The translations under genes and the position numbers were made by a program. Positions 8,301-15,171 of a stretch of 37,534 nucleotides of DNA are shown here, in pieces (the first letter of the stretch is position 1; each line of letters starts with the position of its first letter). Location: NCBI GenBank assembly GCA_040880285.1, contig JBBDIT010000023.1, forward strand, positions 1 to 37,534, read 5' to 3'. This stretch comes from JANQJA01 sp040880285 (GTDB lineage Bacteria; Pseudomonadota; Gammaproteobacteria; Pseudomonadales; Azotimanducaceae). The notes beneath the pieces were generated by a model. It was given only the letters and a program-made list of their open reading frames with translations. It did no database searches and was not told the DNA's origin.

Positions 8301-9392
8301 TTGACATCATCACTGTCGCTACGAGAAATATTCATAGAGGACGTACCCCTCATTGATGTTCGGGCCCCTGTTGAGTTTGCCCGCGGCGCGTTTCCCGCGG
8401 CAACCAACCTCCCCATTCTCAATGATGCCGAACGCGAACAAATTGGCATCTGCTATAAAACCAAAGGAGCTGATGCGGCAGTCAAGCTCGGCCACGCCCT
8501 GGTCAGTGGTAATGCCAGGCAATACCGGGTACATCAATGGACCGAATTTATCGATACCCATCGAAACGCGCATTTGTATTGCTTTCGTGGTGGCCAACGA
8601 TCACGTATTGCCGGGCACTGGCTGAGCCAGGCCGGTTACCCTATTCCGAGGATTGACGGTGGCTACAAGGTCATGCGCCGCTACTTGATCGACAGCCTGT
8701 CGCGACTCCCGGATGTCGTCATTCTCGCTGGTAAAACCGGCGTCGGTAAAACCCGCGTCCTCCATCTGCTGGCTGATACAGAAGGTGCCAGCGTGATTGA
8801 TCTTGAATTCCTCGCAAACCATCGCGGTTCTGCCTTTGGTAAACGCATCAGCGCACAACCGTCCCAGATTTCGTTTGAGAATGCACTCGCCGTCGCCTTT
8901 ATGAAAACAACGAATCCGGTGGTGTTCCTGGAAGATGAAAGCCGTATGATCGGTCGCGTTAATTTGCCATTACCACTCCAGGAAAAGATGAAGTCAGCAC
9001 CGATCCTGGTCATGGAAGATTCGATGACCCGGCGAGTCAGCCGCATTCATAAGGAGTACATCGTCGAAATGCAGCAGGAGTTGCTGGACTATCATGGCGT
9101 TGAAGCAGTAGCGCTCGAAGCACATCGTGACTCGTTTCTTTCGTCCATTGATGCAATCAGGAAACGCCTGGGAGGCGATCGCCACCGGGAAGTACGCAAG
9201 CTCATGGACCAGGCGTTCAATGCCCAGGCACGTGGGGACCTGTCGCTACATGACCGCTGGATCGAACAGTTGCTGATCCATTACTACGATCCGATGTACG
9301 AATACCAGCTATCGCAGAAATCTGATCGGGTCCGGTTCAAGGGTAACGCCGACGAAATCCTTACCCGGGCACCCGCCCTACTCTGCCGCTGA
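8301..9392 (+). CDS. selU: tRNA 2-selenouridine synthase (MnmH)
   Basis: SelU replaces sulfur with selenium in the wobble 2-thiouridine of Lys, Glu and Gln tRNAs, via a geranylated intermediate and selenophosphate. A rhodanese domain carries catalytic Cys in YCFRGGQRS (Cys94 from the start used here), followed by a P-loop GKTGVGKT about 50 residues later. Two starts are possible: GTG at 8286, overlapping the putA stop with no ribosome binding site, or TTG at 8301, preceded by GAGGAG with a 7-base spacer. I chose the TTG. The Shine-Dalgarno sits in a small inverted repeat, AGGAG/CTCCT, with a three-base loop beside the putA TGA, so translation is probably coupled to putA. The 3' end overlaps the convergent DUF62 gene by 15 bases. 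No selD is in view. Confidence 0.92.
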   Translation: MTSSLSLREIFIEDVPLIDVRAPVEFARGAFPAATNLPILNDAEREQIGICYKTKGADAAVKLGHALVSGNARQYRVHQWTEFIDTHRNAHLYCFRGGQRSRIAGHWLSQAGYPIPRIDGGYKVMRRYLIDSLSRLPDVVILAGKTGVGKTRVLHLLADTEGASVIDLEFLANHRGSAFGKRISAQPSQISFENALAVAFMKTTNPVVFLEDESRMIGRVNLPLPLQEKMKSAPILVMEDSMTRRVSRIHKEYIVEMQQELLDYHGVEAVALEAHRDSFLSSIDAIRKRLGGDRHREVRKLMDQAFNAQARGDLSLHDRWIEQLLIHYYDPMYEYQLSQKSDRVRFKGNADEILTRAPALLCR

Positions 9393-10313
9393 CGATTCGG
9401 CGAGACTGAGTTCGATTGTCCAGCCTGAGCCAGAGGCAATACCATGGGCGGCGGCAAAATTACCCTGGTTGAGCGCGAGCGCAATATTATCCAGGCTATT
9501 AACGTAAAGTAGTGGGCTATGTTCCGACACGTCGCCAAAGGTCGTCACGAATGGCAACACGCCCTGGAAAGCAATTTCAGCACGGTTGCGAATGGTGACA
9601 TTGACATAATCACGGTATCTTGCGCCCAGACGTAAAAACGTGGCACGCGGGATATTAGTCCATACATTACCGTATTGTGGATCCAGAACGGGGATAAATC
9701 CGCTCACCATCTTGTCGGCAAACACGACATCCGGTGGTTCGATTACCTGCACCGATGTGACATCAAGTTCGGGGCCTACCGAAGCCAGGTCAATTTTTCC
9801 GGACGCCAGGCGCGCGGCGGTATAAACATAGACATCGCGACCATGAAAAGTATTGGAATAGTAAGAGCCGGGCAGTCTGTTCTCGCGTTCATCGATTTCA
9901 TGGACGGCGTCAATCCCCAATTCCAGGGCAATCAGGCTCAAAGTACCATTGTCCGGTGTCACAAAATAGCGTCCCGCGGCAAAGGCAACCACAGATTTGC
10001 GGGAGGTGCCGACGCCCGGATCTACCACGGATACGAACACGGTTCCAACAGGCCAGTAAGCAGCCGTTTGCATCAATCGATAGGACGCCTGCCAGACATC
10101 AAACGCCGGAATCTCATGGGTCAGATCCTCAACCCGCAGGCTTGCATCCACACCGTAGGCAACACCACGCATCGCGGCCACGGCACCATCACGTTCGCCG
10201 AAATCGGTCTGCAACACCAGCAAGCCATTAGGGCTCTGGGCACACGCAAAAGATGGATACCAGGCAAAGAGTGAACCCAAAGAGATAGCAATCAAGATCC
10301 ATTGAATTGGCAT
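9378..10313 (-). CDS. exported SAM hydroxide adenosyltransferase family (DUF62) protein
   Basis: Members characterised so far split S-adenosylmethionine with water into adenosine and methionine; relatives are the fluorinase and chlorinase. The 311-residue protein shows the family motifs in order: TDFGERDG (near residue 37), VDPGVG (near 97), TPDNG (near 118) and TFHGRD (near 155). The first ~25 residues form a clear signal peptide ending in ACAQ, so the enzyme should be periplasmic or secreted, which is odd for a SAM-dependent reaction. It is convergent with selU, and the CPA1 antiporter gene lies upstream on the same strand with a 75-base gap. Substrate and function are uncertain; the family call is firm. 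Confidence 0.88.
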   Translation of the reverse strand: MPIQWILIAISLGSLFAWYPSFACAQSPNGLLVLQTDFGERDGAVAAMRGVAYGVDASLRVEDLTHEIPAFDVWQASYRLMQTAAYWPVGTVFVSVVDPGVGTSRKSVVAFAAGRYFVTPDNGTLSLIALELGIDAVHEIDERENRLPGSYYSNTFHGRDVYVYTAARLASGKIDLASVGPELDVTSVQVIEPPDVVFADKMVSGFIPVLDPQYGNVWTNIPRATFLRLGARYRDYVNVTIRNRAEIAFQGVLPFVTTFGDVSEHSPLLYVNSLDNIALALNQGNFAAAHGIASGSGWTIELSLAESSAAE

Positions 10314-10388
10314 AGGCGTCGGCTCTCAACTAAAAGAGCGAGTCTACCAAATTCGCCACAATACATGCGTGGCTACTCACCGGTTTGG

Positions 10389-12782
10389 TCATGACAGTGA
10401 CTCCTTGCGGGTTCCATGACGTGTAGTGTTCGAATTGATCCGGTCCCGGTCGACCTGCTCAACTACCTGCCGAATCCTGGGGTGGTTTTCACAGATTCGA
10501 TCCAGGTCGGCTGCCTTGAGTTCATACAAAGAACAAGGAGTCGCGGCGATTATCGTCGCATTGCGAGGTGCCTCATGTAACATCGCCGACTCGCCAAAAA
10601 AGTCCCCTGCATACAAAGTCGCGGCGTGTGTTTGTTCACCTTCCGCCATTATGAACACGTTGGCGATACCCCGGGCAATCAGGAACATTGAGTCACCTGC
10701 TACCCCTTGATCAATGATATTTGTGCCGCGTGGTACCGTCTTTGGGCGTAGCGATTTGGCAATTTCTTCAAATTGCGCGGCGTCCATGCCAGCAAAGACA
10801 GGGACCTTTTTCAACAATTCGGTGACACCGATCTCAAGTGTGGCAACGATATCGTCGCGTTTCAGCTGTCTGATCCTCGCACTCTGTTCTTTCAGGATCT
10901 TGCCGGCAATCCCTTCATGGATCATGCCCATCTCGGCCGCATGCTCGATCGAGTCATGTTCAGCGATGAGTAGCAGGCGCTGGCCCAATTGTTCCTGCAT
11001 GGCTTCTACAAACTCCGGATACAATTCCGCCATTTCATCCAGCTGTGACTTCATTTCCGATCGAATCTGTTCATACAGGCTATGCAAGGTGCCAATGACC
11101 GAGTCGTCAAAGTCGCCGTCACCAGCCAGATTAGTCAGGCTGGATAGCACACTGTTAGCGGCCCGGTAGCGTCCCCAGGTAATGTCATAATCCCGCACGA
11201 TACGCTGGGTTCTCAGCTGTTCCACGATGCCCCCGAAACCGGGAACACGATCAAGCCAGCGGATCCAGAAGAGGTCCATCGCTTTTCCGGGAGAGACTTC
11301 AAATTCAGACGTCGGCATGAGGCCACGGTGCCTGACTTCATCCAACTGGACATTGATCGTGTGGTCCAGCTCCCGGAACGCCCACTCGTTGATCAGACCA
11401 ACGCCGAAGAGCTCGTGGACCCTGGCCTTCTCCCTAACCAGGCAGCGCATGGCCAGAATCACCAGCGACTCCTTCTCGTCCATTTGGAGATAGAGCTGCT
11501 GCAAGGCTTCATTTAGCTCCGCCAACTCACGTTCGCATTTTTCACCTAAATTCCGCGCGACTCGCTCGGAAAACATACCACCACTGACCAGCGAATTGAT
11601 CCGGGACAACCCCTCTTGCCTGGCGTGGCGATCACCTTCAAGTTTCGCCATATGATCCGGCACGCTGAGTTTATCCAGGCCCAACCACTTCACCATGCTT
11701 TCGATGCTGAGTCCCTGAACCACGAGGGTAAACAACACAGCGCCCATGACGACCGCGACCAGCGTTTGCTTGTACTCAAATTCGGGCAATGACAGTACGA
11801 TGGCAAGCGCGATAGCTCCACGGAGTCCGCCCCAGTACATGACCTGCTGAAATGGCAAGCCGATGGCTTCGGAGCCAGGCACTTTACCAACCAGTGGAAC
11901 CAGGCCAAATATCACGACTGCCCTGGAGGCCAGCATGGCAAACACCACAAACCCTATTAAATCTACCGATTGCCACAGCACTACCAGGTCAATTTGCATG
12001 CCCACCATCAGGAAAATTAATGTATTGGCAAGGTAGGACAGGTATTCCCAAAAGTGCTTCATAAACTCTTCGATCGAGGGTGAAATCTTGGACCTGCCCC
12101 AGGATCCAATCGTCAGGCCGGCGGCTACTACCGCCATAATTCCGCTCACATGGAATACATGCTCGGCNNNNNNNNNNNNNNNNNNNNNNNNNNNNNNNNN
12201 NNNNNNNNNNNNNNNNNNNNNNNNNNNNNNNNNNNNNNNNNNNNNNNNNNNNNNNNNNNNNNNNNNNGAAGTCGCGTCGTTGAATAGACTCTCACCTTCG
12301 ACCAGTATCGTCAGGCGTTCCGGAACACCCAGTTGCTTGAAGATCGAAATCACCGCCACCGGATCAGTTGCGCTCAAGATAGCACCAAGCAATAACGCTA
12401 CCATCAGGTCGAACGGCGTCAACCAGGCCATGACCAGTCCGATTATGGCTGTCGATAACAACAAGCCGGGCACTGCCATCGTAAGGATCGGCCAAATGTT
12501 TCGACCTACCTGACGAGCATCCAGATTGAATGCGGATTCAAAGATGAGTGTGGGAATAAAAACAAAAAGTACGAGCTCCGGAGTCAGTTCAAAGTTTGCG
12601 ACCGGTTCAAGTATTGGCACATCCTCCGCCAAAGCTGAAATCGCAATACCGACAAACACCAGTAAGATCGTCAGCGGCAGTTTGCTCATCCGCTTGCTGG
12701 CCATCGTCGATAGTGCTGCAACCAGAAGCAGGATGGTTATACCGGTAACCAGGTCTGCAATGTGGTTAACCTGGTGTTCCAT
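10389..12782 (-). CDS. CPA1-family Na+/H+ antiporter with C-terminal cyclic-nucleotide-binding domain (contains gap)
   Basis: A cation/proton antiporter of the inner membrane. The N-terminal ~400 residues are highly hydrophobic and carry the CPA1 core motif ATDPVAVISIF, then LVEGESLFNDAT, where the DP and ND acids lie in the ion pathway. A long cytoplasmic helical region follows (about 400-640), then a cNMP-binding domain (about 655-780) with the phosphate-binding FGESAMLHEAPRNAT cassette including its Arg. This layout resembles SOS1/sperm-NHE-like proteins, where the tail gates transport. The 100-N gap removes the helices after FNDAT; homologues have clearly more than 33 residues here, so the gap is undersized and later numbering is approximate. 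The frame is otherwise intact. Confidence 0.88.
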   Translation of the reverse strand: MEHQVNHIADLVTGITILLLVAALSTMASKRMSKLPLTILLVFVGIAISALAEDVPILEPVANFELTPELVLFVFIPTLIFESAFNLDARQVGRNIWPILTMAVPGLLLSTAIIGLVMAWLTPFDLMVALLLGAILSATDPVAVISIFKQLGVPERLTILVEGESLFNDATXXXXXXXXXXXXXXXXXXXXXXXXXXXXXXXXXXAEHVFHVSGIMAVVAAGLTIGSWGRSKISPSIEEFMKHFWEYLSYLANTLIFLMVGMQIDLVVLWQSVDLIGFVVFAMLASRAVVIFGLVPLVGKVPGSEAIGLPFQQVMYWGGLRGAIALAIVLSLPEFEYKQTLVAVVMGAVLFTLVVQGLSIESMVKWLGLDKLSVPDHMAKLEGDRHARQEGLSRINSLVSGGMFSERVARNLGEKCERELAELNEALQQLYLQMDEKESLVILAMRCLVREKARVHELFGVGLINEWAFRELDHTINVQLDEVRHRGLMPTSEFEVSPGKAMDLFWIRWLDRVPGFGGIVEQLRTQRIVRDYDITWGRYRAANSVLSSLTNLAGDGDFDDSVIGTLHSLYEQIRSEMKSQLDEMAELYPEFVEAMQEQLGQRLLLIAEHDSIEHAAEMGMIHEGIAGKILKEQSARIRQLKRDDIVATLEIGVTELLKKVPVFAGMDAAQFEEIAKSLRPKTVPRGTNIIDQGVAGDSMFLIARGIANVFIMAEGEQTHAATLYAGDFFGESAMLHEAPRNATIIAATPCSLYELKAADLDRICENHPRIRQVVEQVDRDRINSNTTRHGTRKESLS
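12168..12267. other. assembly gap (100 N) inside antiporter gene
   Basis: Exactly 100 undetermined bases within the membrane domain of the CPA1 antiporter; frame is kept across it only by chance of the placeholder length. Confidence 0.99.
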
Positions 12783-12860
12783 GACCCGAGCCCAGAAAAA
12801 GTTATTATTCGACCCGGTTTAGCGGATCCGTTTTAGCCTACTATAGCGCACAAGGATAGT

Positions 12861-14027
12861 TTAGTAACTTTTGTCCTGGCCGAGGACCTGCTCGGCAACA
12901 AACGATTTAATCAATTCCTGGCTCACAGGGGCAATCACCGGAATCATAATTTCACGCAGGTACCGTTCAACGTGATATTCCTTGGCATACCCCATGCCCC
13001 CGTGCGTGAGCACGGCTCGCTGGCACGCGGCAAGGCCCGCTTCCGCTGCCAGGTACTTGGCGCTATTGGCTTCTGCGCCGCAAGGTTCACCGGCGTCATA
13101 TAACGCGGCAGCTTTAAACACCATAAGAAAAGCGGCCTCGAGCTCCATCCAGTTCACCGCGAGCGGGTGCTGGATCCCCTGGTTCTTGCCAATGGTGCGA
13201 TCAAAAACCACGCGCTCACGCGCATAATTGCTGGCCCGTTCCAAGGCCACCTGGCCGAGCCCCACGGCTTCGGCTGCAATCAGTATGCGTTCAGGATTAA
13301 GTCCGTGCAGAAGGCACTTCCATCCTTCACCTTCCTCACCTATCCGGTCCACCACGGGGACTACCAGGTCATCAATGAATAGTGCATTGGAATCCACCGC
13401 CTTGCGTCCCATCTTCTCGATCAGGCGCACTTCAATACGATCCCGATCGAGATCGGTATAAAAAAGCGAAAGTCCGTCGGTGGCTTTGGCACAATCTGCA
13501 AGGTCTCTCGTACGTGCGATCAACAGAATTTTGTTGGCGGTCTGGGCCGTACTGGTCCAGAGCTTACGACCATTGAGAATATAGTTGTCACCATCCCGGA
13601 CCGCCCTGGTTTTAAGTCGCGTGGTGTTCAAACCGGCATCAGGCTCGGTGACACCGAAACAGGCACGGTCCTGGCCCCTGATCAGGCGTGGCAGATGCTG
13701 CTGTTTTTGCGCTTCGGTGCCGAACACGACGATCGGGTTCGGGCCAAACAGGTTGAGGTGGATCGCAGACGCGCCGCTCATACCCGCGCCGGACCTTGCA
13801 ATGGTATGGGCGAGGATCGCGGCCTCGGCAATCCCCAGTCCGGAACCACCGTACGCCCCGGGCATGGCAATCCCGAGCCACCCACCTTCTGTAATGGCCG
13901 CCACGAATTCCTCCGGAAACTTGCCGTCTGAATCCCGGGCGAGCCAATAGTCGTCACCGAAATCAGCACAAATACGTGCGATAGCCTCGCGAATCGCCAC
14001 CTGCTGCTCTGAAAACGAGAAATCCAT
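12861..14027 (-). CDS. acyl-CoA dehydrogenase
   Basis: FAD enzyme that introduces a 2,3 double bond into an acyl-CoA and passes electrons to ETF. At 388 residues it is a standard-length member. The FAD-binding segment FGVTEPDAG (124-132) and WTSTAQ (157-162) are in place. The motif HGGMGYAKEYHVERYLRE puts a glutamate (E350) at the position of MCAD's catalytic Glu376. An ERI motif (about 246-248) holds another glutamate near the isovaleryl-CoA-dehydrogenase position. Chain-length specificity cannot be read from this. It is transcribed divergently from the TetR regulator 159 bases away, a common regulator-target arrangement, so control by that repressor with an acyl-CoA inducer is plausible. 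Confidence 0.92.
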   Translation of the reverse strand: MDFSFSEQQVAIREAIARICADFGDDYWLARDSDGKFPEEFVAAITEGGWLGIAMPGAYGGSGLGIAEAAILAHTIARSGAGMSGASAIHLNLFGPNPIVVFGTEAQKQQHLPRLIRGQDRACFGVTEPDAGLNTTRLKTRAVRDGDNYILNGRKLWTSTAQTANKILLIARTRDLADCAKATDGLSLFYTDLDRDRIEVRLIEKMGRKAVDSNALFIDDLVVPVVDRIGEEGEGWKCLLHGLNPERILIAAEAVGLGQVALERASNYARERVVFDRTIGKNQGIQHPLAVNWMELEAAFLMVFKAAALYDAGEPCGAEANSAKYLAAEAGLAACQRAVLTHGGMGYAKEYHVERYLREIMIPVIAPVSQELIKSFVAEQVLGQDKSY

Positions 14028-14051
14028 AGTTTACTTTAATACCTCGCTATA

Positions 14052-14081
14052 ACTATTTGTTAAATAATCTTTTTATGTCAA
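14052..14081 (-). promoter_or_regulatory. candidate sigma-70 promoter of acyl-CoA dehydrogenase gene
   Basis: On the minus strand a perfect -35 TTGACA (14081-14076) is followed after 18 bases by AATAGT (14057-14052, four of six matches to TATAAT). Transcription would start near 14045, about 20 bases before the ATG at 14027. Confidence 0.5.
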
Positions 14082-14105
14082 ATTATCGAATTGAAACCAG
14101 GCATT

Positions 14106-14147
14106 GAATATTTCCATTTTATGTTCAGTTTTGAAGTGCGGAATATT
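14106..14147. promoter_or_regulatory. candidate TetR operator region
   Basis: Between the divergent genes lie two direct copies of GAATATT (14106-14112 and 14141-14147) bracketing an inverted repeat TTCA-N4-TGAA (14124-14135). TetR-type operators are usually longer palindromes, so this is a weak guess based mainly on position. Confidence 0.25.
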
Positions 14148-14186
14148 GGTAGCCTAGCTCTTCCCTGAACCGACAGTATCGTTTGA

Positions 14187-14867
14187 ATGGACGAAGGAAG
14201 TCGACCAACAAAAAAACGCGAACAGACCCGCCGCAAACTCATTGCGGCGGCTCGCGAACTTGTCTACCAACGCGGCCACGAAAAGATCGCAATTCAGGAC
14301 ATTACCGCACAGGCTAATGTCGGCCTCGGTACCTTCTACAATTACTTCGATACGAAGCAGGCGGTTTTTGAAGCCGTTCTCGACGATATCCGACAAACTT
14401 TCAACAAGCGTCTCGATGAGTTACGCGCCCCCCTCAAGGATCCTGCATTGATCGTGGCGGTCACACATAAGTACTGTTTCCAGCAAGCACAAGACAATGA
14501 GGAATGGAACACCTTCCTGACCTATTCGGGCCTTGGTGGCGAATACACACTGGGGCAGGACGAGGATCAGTGCCTGGCTGACATCAAACGGGGTGTCAAT
14601 GCAGGACGTTTTAAAGTGGAAGATGTCTTCTTCGCACAGAGTCTTGTCATCGGTATGGTGCAGCACGTAAACCGGGAGATCGCACGTGGCAGGTTGAGCC
14701 GCCAGGCCATGGAAGAGGCTACCCGCTATATCCTGCGAATGCTGGGGTTACCCGATCTGGTTGCAAAAGCCCTGGTACAGACTCCGATTCCGGCGATGGC
14801 CGCGCCAAGGCGTGATGCGTTAGCGGGTGCCGGCATCCTGCCGACTGGCACAACGCCAATCCACTAG
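14187..14867 (+). CDS. TetR family transcriptional regulator
   Basis: A 226-residue repressor-type regulator. The helix-turn-helix lies at about residues 16-62: a basic lead-in (KKREQTRRKLIAAARELV), the recognition region GLGTFYNYFDTKQ and the IAIQDITAQANV turn. The C-terminal ligand domain has no recognisable specificity motif and ends in a proline- and alanine-rich tail. No strong ribosome binding site precedes the ATG. Position opposite an acyl-CoA dehydrogenase suggests control of fatty or branched acyl-CoA catabolism, sensing an acyl-CoA, as in PsrA or FadR-type TetR proteins. This is inference from context. Confidence 0.9.
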   Translation: MDEGSRPTKKREQTRRKLIAAARELVYQRGHEKIAIQDITAQANVGLGTFYNYFDTKQAVFEAVLDDIRQTFNKRLDELRAPLKDPALIVAVTHKYCFQQAQDNEEWNTFLTYSGLGGEYTLGQDEDQCLADIKRGVNAGRFKVEDVFFAQSLVIGMVQHVNREIARGRLSRQAMEEATRYILRMLGLPDLVAKALVQTPIPAMAAPRRDALAGAGILPTGTTPIH

Positions 14868-14925
14868 CACGCTAGCTCCGCAGGCTCACACCCATGCCTA
14901 ACCCACGCATACTCCCAATTACAAG

Positions 14926-14953
14926 TTGACCGTCTTCCAGAGCTTGGTAAGAT
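14926..14953 (+). promoter_or_regulatory. candidate sigma-70 promoter of the oxidoreductase operon
   Basis: TTGACC (14926-14931) and TAAGAT (14948-14953) are separated by 16 bases. Predicted start is near 14959-14961, exactly where the first hairpin of the leader begins, giving a 5' UTR of about 210 bases ahead of the oxidoreductase gene. Confidence 0.55.
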
Positions 14954-14959
14954 GGCAAC

Positions 14960-15038
14960 TGTCCTACAGGACAACGACAGATAGTGTAGGGGCAATCCCC
15001 CGACGCTGATGACAACATCTTAAGGCAGCGATCCTGCC
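14960..15038 (+). other. structured 5' leader RNA with competing hairpins
   Basis: Four simple hairpins can be drawn by eye. H1 is TGTCC/GGACA at 14960-14973 with a TACA loop. H2 is GGGG/CCCC at 14989-15000 with a CAAT loop. H3 is CGCT/AGCG (15004-15030) enclosing GATG/CATC with an ACAA loop. H4 is GGCAG/CTGCC at 15024-15038. H3 and H4 share bases 15024-15030 and cannot coexist. AGGAC occurs in H1 and again over the leader-ORF ribosome binding site (15042-15046), so the GTCCT of H1 could alternatively mask that site. It matches no riboswitch class that I recognise. Free energies were not computed. Confidence 0.45.
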
Positions 15039-15051
15039 AAGAGGACTTCAC

Positions 15052-15114
15052 ATGTATTCAACGATCCTTCTCCGAATTCCAATCAGCCTTGCCGGACAGC
15101 GGCCGCTAATTTAG
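15052..15114 (+). CDS. putative leader peptide, Leu/Ile-rich
   Basis: A 20-codon ORF beginning ATG TAT TCA and ending TAG at 15112-15114. GAGG (15041-15044) lies 7 bases before the ATG, a better ribosome binding site than many real genes here have. Four Ile and four Leu codons make up 8 of 20 residues, including an ILL run at residues 5-7, and the peptide ends in Arg-Pro-Leu-Ile before the stop. Composition and position recall ilv/leu leader peptides, while the proline near the stop recalls arrest peptides such as TnaC. The stop codon overlaps the terminator stem described next. Small ORFs arise by chance, so translation is unproven. Confidence 0.5.
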   Translation: MYSTILLRIPISLAGQRPLI

Positions 15115-15135
15115 ACGCGGCGTCTCTTATTTTTT
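15091..15135 (+). terminator. attenuator-like terminator with alternative stem
   Basis: Terminator stem AGACG/CGTCT (15113-15117 with 15121-15125, loop CGG) is followed within four bases by six Ts at 15130-15135. An alternative GC stem GCCGC/GCGGC (15102-15106 with 15117-15121) uses the same bases and would prevent the terminator. An earlier stem GCCG/CGGC (15091-15094 with 15100-15103) would in turn prevent the alternative stem. This chain of three exclusive stems, located in a leader ORF and 37 bases before a gene start, is the layout of a transcription attenuator. Confidence 0.5.
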
Positions 15136-15171
15136 GATGCATCCCGACAACAGGTTAGGGAGTAATTCGCA

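Noticed and set aside
12168..12267. Frame-preserving gap read as an intact antiporter linker
   Set aside because: 100 is a placeholder length; continuity of the frame across it carries no information.
15099..15106. Palindrome GCGGCCGC in the leader ORF
   Set aside because: A simple 8-bp site; its halves are already accounted for by the attenuator stems.
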